Of a DNA stretch of 64,000 bases, positions 58,901 through 64,000 are shown piece after piece. The notes under the pieces are model-generated. The model was given only the letters and a program-made list of their open reading frames with translations. It was not told the origin of the DNA and searched no databases. Within the stretch, counting starts at the first letter, position 1, and each line of letters opens with the position of its first letter. Source of the DNA: Psychroflexus montanilacus (GTDB lineage: Bacteria; Bacteroidota; Bacteroidia; Flavobacteriales; Flavobacteriaceae); the NCBI RefSeq assembly GCF_020164535.1, contig NZ_JAIQZC010000005.1, positions 62,001 to 126,000 on the forward strand, written 5' to 3'. The translations under genes were made by a program, and so were the position numbers.

Positions 58901-61002
58901 TAGATTTTGAAAAACCTCACTTCGGAATTGTTTTCGATAATTTCAAATTATCAACAATTACCAGTTACTTCAATCCAGATGAAAAAATAGCAGGAGGTAA
59001 GTTGAGTGGCAATTTGGTCTTGATCGAACCTTTAGTCTCCAACGGATTGGTTTCCAGCCTCAAGATTGAAGATTTAGAATTCACCGAGGTTCCTCTGGGT
59101 AATTTAACTTTAAAAGCAGAAGCGACCAAAAATGACGATTACGAACTCGATTTGAGCTTAAAAGACGGCGGGATAGAACTTGCTGCCAATGGTATTTACC
59201 ACACCAATGCGACAGAAACCGATGTTGACTTGAACATTGATCTTAGAAAAATAGAAATGCAAACCATAGAAATGTTTGCCTCAGAGGTGATCAAAAATTC
59301 TAAAGGGCAATTGAATGGTAAGTTTTCTATTGATGGAACACCTCAGGATCTAAATTATGAAGGTTTCTTAGCATTTGATGATGTTCAGTTCAATCTCCAG
59401 AGTTTAAATACACTCTTTCAGCTGAAAAACGAAAGAATTGATTTAACCAAAAATAAAATCAAATTAGATAATTTCACAATTGCAGATAAGGAAGACAACA
59501 CCTTTGCCGCCAATGGAACGGTTGATATTGAAGAGATCATCAACCCAAAATTTGACCTTACTTTTGATGCAAAGGACTTTCAGCTGCTGAATTCCACTGT
59601 AGAAGATAATGACCTGTATTATGGAAATTTGGTTTTTGACGCCTCTGCCCAACTGAAAGGTAATCTTGATTTCCCGAAAGTAGATTTAGATTTGACTATC
59701 AAAGAAAGTACAGACTTAACTTATATCGTTCCAGAATCTCAGGCTAGTATTGAAGAGAGAGATGGGGTCGTTGTTTTTGTAAACAAACAAAACCCAGATG
59801 ATATCTTAACGCAACAAGATGATGAGGATTTGGATGTTGTTATAACTGGAATAGACTTGAAAAGTGATATCAGTATTCAGAAGAAATCTAAAGTAAAGGT
59901 AGTTTTCAATAAGCGGACTCAAGATAATGTTACCGTTCAAGGTGGTGGAGATTTTAAATTTGATATCTCTAAAACCGGCAAAATGAATCTGGTAGGGAAG
60001 TATGAAGTTTCCAAAGGAAGTGTAGAGTTGAATTTATATAATATTGTTAAACGAAAATTTGATATCGCTTCATCAAGTTCAGTTACTTGGAGTGGAAATC
60101 CTTACAATGCTGATTTAGATTTACGTGCCATTTATAAAATTGAAACTGCCGCAAGTTCTTTGATGGCCTCACAAACTGCAGGAGAAAATGCAGCAGTTCA
60201 AAACAGATTTAAACAGCAACTTCCGTTTTACGTTTATTTGGATGTAGGTGGAGAGTTAACATCACCAGAATTAAATTTCAAACTGGACATGCCTGAAGAC
60301 AAGCAAGGCGCTATCAATGGTTCAGTGTACGGTAGAATTAATCAAATCAACCAACAAGATGATCAGCTGAATAAACAGGTGTTTTCCTTATTGGTGCTCA
60401 ACCGCTTTTATCCAGAATCTGGGAGCGATGGTAGCCAGGGTGGAGCAGCATCGATGGCGAGAGACAATGTGAACCAAGCGCTTTCAGATCAGCTCAATAC
60501 TTTTTCTGATAAGCTTACGGGTAATTCTGGAATTTCACTCAATTTTGATGTCAATAGTTATACAGATTATCAAGGCGGGAGTGCACAAGATAGAACTGAA
60601 GTTGATGTTACTGCACAAAAGAAGCTAATGGATGACAGGTTGGTGGTAGAAGCTGGTAGCCAAATGAATGTCCAGGGTGACCAGAGACCTGGAGAAAGTC
60701 AGGCTGTAGTTGGCAATGTGAGTGTGGAATATCTGCTTACGGAAGATGGACGTTGGAAATTACGTGGATTTAGAAAAAGTGAGTATGAAAATGTGATAGA
60801 CGGACAAGTCTTCGTGAGTGGAATTGCACTTATTTTCACTAGAGAATTCAATAAATTTAAAGTCCTTTGGGATAAAGCTTACCGAGAGTCCTTGGAAGAA
60901 AAGGAGCCAAAAGTAAAGTCTGAAGCCGATTCTGAAAAAGAGTCTGATGCAGAGAATGAGGAGAAAAAAAGCCAAGAATCTGAAAATGAATCCAATGAGT
61001 GA
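55915..61002 (+). CDS. tamB: TamB-like translocation/assembly protein
   Basis: A 1695-aa envelope-spanning protein with an N-terminal membrane anchor (about 14-37) and a very long beta-rich periplasmic body, ending in the DUF490/TamB domain (about 1230-1640; GKYEVSKGSVELNLYNI; SELNF-type strand PELNFKLDMPEDK; VFSLLVLNRF). TamB proteins bridge the two membranes and help place outer-membrane proteins or move lipids. The start is GTG at 55915, supported by the promoter box just upstream. The C-terminal tail (about 1655-1695) is unusually acidic and Lys/Glu-rich. tamL begins within the last codons of this gene, so the pair is translationally coupled. Confidence 0.9.
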   Translation: MTKNQSTSRPLHKRILRIILRILLSLFVLFVVLIIFIRSPWGQDIIVGKVTDYISEKIDTKFDIGKLYITFNGNVTLEDLYLEDRSQDTLVYSKYLEANVPFRPLLFGDEIKIDLVDWRGLKANVYRKDSLEGFNFQYIIDAFAPEEETSAENENTSGGTTQFSLGRISFTDFDLSYFDEVTGMDAELILGTFELESKSIDLEEMKFHLAEINLTETEISYSQFKPSSPSEEQEESQLPWIIIDDLSIEDVNLMYDSSPDGIASEVYVNDFAFSDLDVNLENQVISLNELAWKDSSLMLEMESKPTTSDDSEGVTESKSSFSWPEWKIDIDEIDFQNHKLEFYQNGKRPKKGEFSAEALAFEAFFFKLKDIHVSKEESLKFNLKEFRFKEKSGLVLDELKVETELNSEETSLTNFRLRLNNSLLYANLKLNYSSLEELINSPTNSVIALDVKSLKADVKDAYAFAPDLKNNEQIANLAEHNFEGNFQAQGDLERLNIIEFKLNWGQNTGLSLNGNLSHFTETEKLGFELKNLKASSTKKDLSRFVSEKDLGISLPKSVVLAGDFTKQGNDFSSKSQLKTSLGTIQLDGFFNSTNNIDYKVGFDIKALQLGELLKNDQLGDLTMQLKSTGKGNSLNELSAELSSTIDSIKWNTYTFSGIEIEGDLDNGKGDVKFDYSDENLQFDFVSNIELDSVSPKIDLVFNLDGIRTKEFGLTPKDLRAKVLAKIQFEGNSDKFQLDAQLEDGLVVYDNDPYYLGNFDLSSKVDSTSTEAEMSSQFLNGNFKANAGINGISSALQNHFQKYARDTTAVEKSNRPVDFDLEMTFIDSPILSEVFLDGLNQMDTLRASIHFHEEEDELTSKLDLPYVNFQDNEVQGLSLNVKSNGSSASFDFGFDNILAGPVDIAKTKLSGEFKDRQLSLGLDAFKEEKDFFSSLVSIKFEEDDLYKINVSSEKLILNGSPWNIPSDNEITYQKDSLKVSNFKLNRNAQEIELTDALDFEKPHFGIVFDNFKLSTITSYFNPDEKIAGGKLSGNLVLIEPLVSNGLVSSLKIEDLEFTEVPLGNLTLKAEATKNDDYELDLSLKDGGIELAANGIYHTNATETDVDLNIDLRKIEMQTIEMFASEVIKNSKGQLNGKFSIDGTPQDLNYEGFLAFDDVQFNLQSLNTLFQLKNERIDLTKNKIKLDNFTIADKEDNTFAANGTVDIEEIINPKFDLTFDAKDFQLLNSTVEDNDLYYGNLVFDASAQLKGNLDFPKVDLDLTIKESTDLTYIVPESQASIEERDGVVVFVNKQNPDDILTQQDDEDLDVVITGIDLKSDISIQKKSKVKVVFNKRTQDNVTVQGGGDFKFDISKTGKMNLVGKYEVSKGSVELNLYNIVKRKFDIASSSSVTWSGNPYNADLDLRAIYKIETAASSLMASQTAGENAAVQNRFKQQLPFYVYLDVGGELTSPELNFKLDMPEDKQGAINGSVYGRINQINQQDDQLNKQVFSLLVLNRFYPESGSDGSQGGAASMARDNVNQALSDQLNTFSDKLTGNSGISLNFDVNSYTDYQGGSAQDRTEVDVTAQKKLMDDRLVVEAGSQMNVQGDQRPGESQAVVGNVSVEYLLTEDGRWKLRGFRKSEYENVIDGQVFVSGIALIFTREFNKFKVLWDKAYRESLEEKEPKVKSEADSEKESDAENEEKKSQESENESNE

Positions 61003-63268
61003 TGCTTTGAAATTATCTCTATATGTAATCATTACAGTTTTTGTAGTGACTTCTTGTAGTGTCCAAAAATATCTGCCAGAGGATAAAACTTTATATACAG
61101 GTGCAGAAATTGAATTTGATGATAAAAATGGTAAAGATATCGGTAAGCTTGAAGCAAAACTGAAATCTGCTATATCAAGAAATACCAATTCTAAGTTTTT
61201 AGGAATGCGACCTGGGCTTTATTTTCATTTTAAGGCTAATAGGGAAAAACCTGGATTTATCAATAAATTTTTGAATAAACAAATTGGGGAAGATCCTTAC
61301 TATTTTGAAAACATCGATGTAGAAGCCGCAGAAGATATTCTCAATAACCGTTTAGAGAACTCAGGTTATTTTGGTAGCCTTGTTAATTCTTCTATTGAAA
61401 AAGATTCTGCCGATCAGTCAACTTCTGTGAATTATTCTATTGTTTTGCCAGAACCTTATAAGCTAAAGTCCTATGAGTTGAATAAAACGCTTAACGATTC
61501 ACTTCAGATTTATAAGGAGATTCAATCATCACTAGAAGAATCTGATATAAAAGAAAACAGCTTGTTTAATTTTAATTCACTAAAATCTGAACGTGAGCGT
61601 ATAGACCAATACTTGAAAGAACGAGGTTATTATAATTTCAATTCAGATTTTTTGATTTTTGAAGCTGACACCAATGCTTATGATGATAGGAAATTCAACT
61701 TGTATTTAAGATTAAAAACTAAAGTGCCCGAAAAATCCTTAGTCCCATACGTGGTTGATGAGGTGAATATTCATCCAAACCGAAGTATATCTGATGAAGA
61801 AAAAAGCAAGGACACTGTCAATTTTGAAGGCTTTAATTTTATACAGGATTCTGTTTTTTTCAAACCAAAATTTTTGAAGCCTTATGTGTTAGTAAAACCT
61901 GGAGAAACTTATAACCCGAAGCTATCTAGATACACAAGCCGAAGACTTTCTTCCATAAGAACATACAAGTTTGTAAATATCGACTACAAGGAAAAAGATA
62001 CAGTTACCGATGAAGAAGGAAAACGACATCTTAAAGCTGATATTTTTCTTTCTCCTATGAACAAAAGGTCCTTAAGATTAGAATTACAAGGCGTTACTAA
62101 ATCTAACAACTTTGCCGGACCAAATTTAAGTGTTGTTTATTCAAATCGGAATCTGTTTCAGGGAGGAGAATTACTTAGGCTATCTCTGAACGGAGGTTAT
62201 GAACAACAGTTTTTTGGAAGAACTGGTGATCAGGGCCTAAGCAGTATTCAATTAGGTTTAAATGCTTCACTTTTATTTCCACGTTTGATTTTTCCAATAG
62301 ATCTTAATGAAAGCTTTGAATATGCGATTCCTAAAACTAAAGTGAGTTTAGGCTTGGATTATCTTAACAGGACTCAGTTATACACCTTAAGTTCAATCAA
62401 CACTTCTTTTGGTTATATATGGGAAGGCAATAGTTTTGTTACTCACGAATTGCGGCCTATAAATTTAGAGTATGTAAGCCTCGGAAATACATCTGAGGAG
62501 TTTGAAGAAATTTTGGATAATAACCCTTTCTTAAGGCGAAGTTTTGAACAGCAATTTATTGCAGGACTCACGTATAGCTTCACCTATAACGAAATTAAGG
62601 ATCAGTCCAAAAGTGGAGGCTTATACTTTGGTTTCAATTACGATATGGCCGGCAATGGGTTGAATCTTTTGGGGTCTCAAAATGAAGAGGGTCAAAATAC
62701 CTTTATAGGTTTGGAGTATGCCCATTATTTTAAAGCAGACGTAGAATTAAGGTATCACCTCAAACTGGATCAAAATCGGCAAAAGTTAGTGGGACGTTTA
62801 TTTGCAGGGGCAGGGCGACCAATGGGAACTACAGAGTCCTTGCCTTTTGTTAAACAATATTTTTCTGGAGGACCTTATAGCGTAAGGGCTTTTAGAATTA
62901 GATCACTTGGACCCGGGACTTTCTCTCCTGAGGACGGAAGCAATTCCTTTTTTGATCAATCTGGTGATATCAAACTGGAGGGAAATTTAGAGTATAGATT
63001 TCCAATTACAGAATACCTTAACGGTGCCTTTTTTGCAGACGCAGGAAACGTTTGGTTGGTTAATGACAATGAGGCAACTCCTGGTGGGGAATTCAGTTCA
63101 AATTTCATGAATGAACTCGGTGCTGGAGTAGGCTTTGGACTTCGGGTGGATATTCAGGGATTTGTGATTCGATTGGATCTTGCTGCACCTGTTAAAGAAC
63201 CATCAACATCCTGGAATTTTGATTCGGCAAATCCAGTACTCAACTTTGCTATCGGTTATCCTTTCTAA
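60986..63268 (+). CDS. tamL: TamL, BamA-like outer-membrane lipoprotein
   Basis: A 760-aa outer-membrane protein, the Bacteroidota lipoprotein counterpart of TamA. Start at ATG 60986 (an ATG at 60995 is also possible); both give the lipoprotein signal ...YVIITVFVVTSC. POTRA-like periplasmic repeats fill about 20-380, and a 16-strand-type Omp85 barrel runs to the end with FSGGPYSVRAFRIRSLG (the VRGF-type loop-6 motif, here VRAF) and final strand NFAIGYPF. It overlaps tamB by 17 bp. Together they form the TAM pair for outer-membrane assembly. Confidence 0.9.
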   Translation: MNPMSDALKLSLYVIITVFVVTSCSVQKYLPEDKTLYTGAEIEFDDKNGKDIGKLEAKLKSAISRNTNSKFLGMRPGLYFHFKANREKPGFINKFLNKQIGEDPYYFENIDVEAAEDILNNRLENSGYFGSLVNSSIEKDSADQSTSVNYSIVLPEPYKLKSYELNKTLNDSLQIYKEIQSSLEESDIKENSLFNFNSLKSERERIDQYLKERGYYNFNSDFLIFEADTNAYDDRKFNLYLRLKTKVPEKSLVPYVVDEVNIHPNRSISDEEKSKDTVNFEGFNFIQDSVFFKPKFLKPYVLVKPGETYNPKLSRYTSRRLSSIRTYKFVNIDYKEKDTVTDEEGKRHLKADIFLSPMNKRSLRLELQGVTKSNNFAGPNLSVVYSNRNLFQGGELLRLSLNGGYEQQFFGRTGDQGLSSIQLGLNASLLFPRLIFPIDLNESFEYAIPKTKVSLGLDYLNRTQLYTLSSINTSFGYIWEGNSFVTHELRPINLEYVSLGNTSEEFEEILDNNPFLRRSFEQQFIAGLTYSFTYNEIKDQSKSGGLYFGFNYDMAGNGLNLLGSQNEEGQNTFIGLEYAHYFKADVELRYHLKLDQNRQKLVGRLFAGAGRPMGTTESLPFVKQYFSGGPYSVRAFRIRSLGPGTFSPEDGSNSFFDQSGDIKLEGNLEYRFPITEYLNGAFFADAGNVWLVNDNEATPGGEFSSNFMNELGAGVGFGLRVDIQGFVIRLDLAAPVKEPSTSWNFDSANPVLNFAIGYPF

Positions 63269-63303
63269 TCGATAGTGTTACTTTATTTTTATTTTTTCTG
63301 AAT

Positions 63304-64000
63304 TTAATATTGTTCACTTTCATCTGGAAACTTTTTAGCCTTTACATCTTCATTGTAATTTTGTACCGCTTCAGTCATAACTGCTTCTAGGTCAGCGTAA
63401 CGTCTCAAAAATTTAGGGCTGAATTCCTTATTCATGCCAAGCATGTCGTGTAGAACAAGCACCTGACCATCTACACCGCCACCAGCACCAATGCCAATCA
63501 CGGGAATTTGAACACTTTTAGCGACTTCTTCGGCCAATTTGGCTGGTACCTTTTCAAGAACAATGGAGAAACAGCCAATGCGTTCCAACATCAAAGCATC
63601 TTCTTTCAGCTTTTGAGCTTCGTATTCTTCTTTAGCCCTCACCGTGTAAGTGCCAAATTTATAGATGGATTGTGGGGTTAATCCCAGATGACCCATCACA
63701 GGAACACCTGCTTTCAAAATTCGTTTGATGGATTCCTTAATCTCGCTACCACCTTCAAGTTTTACAGCATGTGCACCACTTTCTTTCATGATACGTATAG
63801 ATGATCTCAGCGCTTCTTTGGGATCGCTCTGGTAACTTCCGAAGGGTAAATCTACCACTACAAGAGCTCTCTTAACGGCTCTTATAACTCCAGAGGCATG
63901 ATATATCATTTGGTCTAAAGTAATGGGAAGAGTGGTTTCATGTCCCGCCATAACGTTGGATGCAGAATCTCCTACCAAAATTACATCGATGCCGGCCTGA
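63304..64000 (-). CDS. panB: 3-Methyl-2-oxobutanoate hydroxymethyltransferase (5' end outside window)
   Basis: First committed enzyme of pantothenate (and thus coenzyme A) synthesis; adds a hydroxymethyl group from methylene-tetrahydrofolate to 2-oxoisovalerate. The frame stays open to the right window edge ([21 protein letters not shown]), so the N-terminus is missing; an apparent start inside this stretch is just an internal TTG. Conserved blocks [24 protein letters not shown] and [21 protein letters not shown] are all present, with the metal-binding Asp and Glu in them. Convergent with tamL (35 bp, no hairpin seen). Confidence 0.94.
   Translation of the reverse strand, partial: QAGIDVILVGDSASNVMAGHETTLPITLDQMIYHASGVIRAVKRALVVVDLPFGSYQSDPKEALRSSIRIMKESGAHAVKLEGGSEIKESIKRILKAGVPVMGHLGLTPQSIYKFGTYTVRAKEEYEAQKLKEDALMLERIGCFSIVLEKVPAKLAEEVAKSVQIPVIGIGAGGGVDGQVLVLHDMLGMNKEFSPKFLRRYADLEAVMTEAVQNYNEDVKAKKFPDESEQY

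Noticed and set aside
1-64000. tRNA, rRNA, riboswitch, CRISPR or insertion sequence
   Set aside because: Intergenic gaps were read by eye on both strands and no cloverleaf, array, transposase or known aptamer was recognised; a covariance-model scan would be the decisive test.

Overview
The window comes from the chromosome of a Flavobacteriaceae-type Bacteroidota. The evidence is the AT-rich sequence, TAnnTTTG promoter boxes with very short leaders instead of Shine-Dalgarno sites, a PorP/SprF protein next to a giant SprB-repeat adhesin with a gliding-type C-terminal domain, a type A T9SS cargo, a TamB/TamL pair, and an endonuclease III without iron-sulfur cysteines. The genus cannot be fixed from the sequence alone. 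No tRNA, rRNA, CRISPR array, transposase or prophage gene was seen; the XerD-like recombinase looks like the chromosomal housekeeping type.

Layout. 1-6 kb: end of a sigma factor gene, a 49-aa protein, nth, bcp, xerD, an ECF sigma factor with a membrane partner, type II NADH dehydrogenase, and a TlpA-like lipoprotein. 6-14 kb: a GAF protein, a small membrane-anchored protein, an HD domain fused to a Pycsar-type (PycTM/DUF5706) membrane effector, and a 1242-aa lipoprotein joining a purple-acid-phosphatase-like domain, a kinase-like segment and an outer-membrane barrel. 14-21.6 kb: NlpC/P60 hydrolase, thiolase, PgpH-like 7TM-HD phosphodiesterase, cmk, gap, lipA, trhA. 21.7-29.6 kb: the PorP/SprF and 2342-aa adhesin operon. 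30-34.5 kb: a DUF4468-like protein, a methyltransferase, an SDR protein, and a sigma/anti-sigma/DUF4097-like operon. 34.7-46 kb: M14 peptidase, sterol-desaturase-like enzyme, a 1322-aa hybrid histidine kinase, an SRPBCC protein, pyrE, a Nudix protein, and a second M14 peptidase. 46-55.7 kb: TonB-dependent receptor, the rluA-like/ddl/coaD/DsrE/M20 cluster, a T9SS beta-helix protein, and an acyl-CoA carboxylase beta subunit. 55.9-64 kb: tamB, tamL and a partial panB.

Most genes are housekeeping or envelope functions. Themes that connect them are outer-membrane biogenesis and surface display (TamB/TamL, PorP/SprF, adhesin, T9SS cargo, barrel proteins), periplasmic peptide and peptidoglycan processing (two M14, M20, NlpC/P60, Ddl), and signalling (three sigma factors, a hybrid kinase, PgpH, HD-PycTM). 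The most unusual stretch is 8.6-14.0 kb, where a nucleotide-phosphohydrolase/Pycsar-effector fusion is divergent from a phosphatase/kinase-like/barrel protein. Twelve promoter boxes, several hairpin terminators and three tail-to-tail gene pairs sharing a palindromic stop were located.
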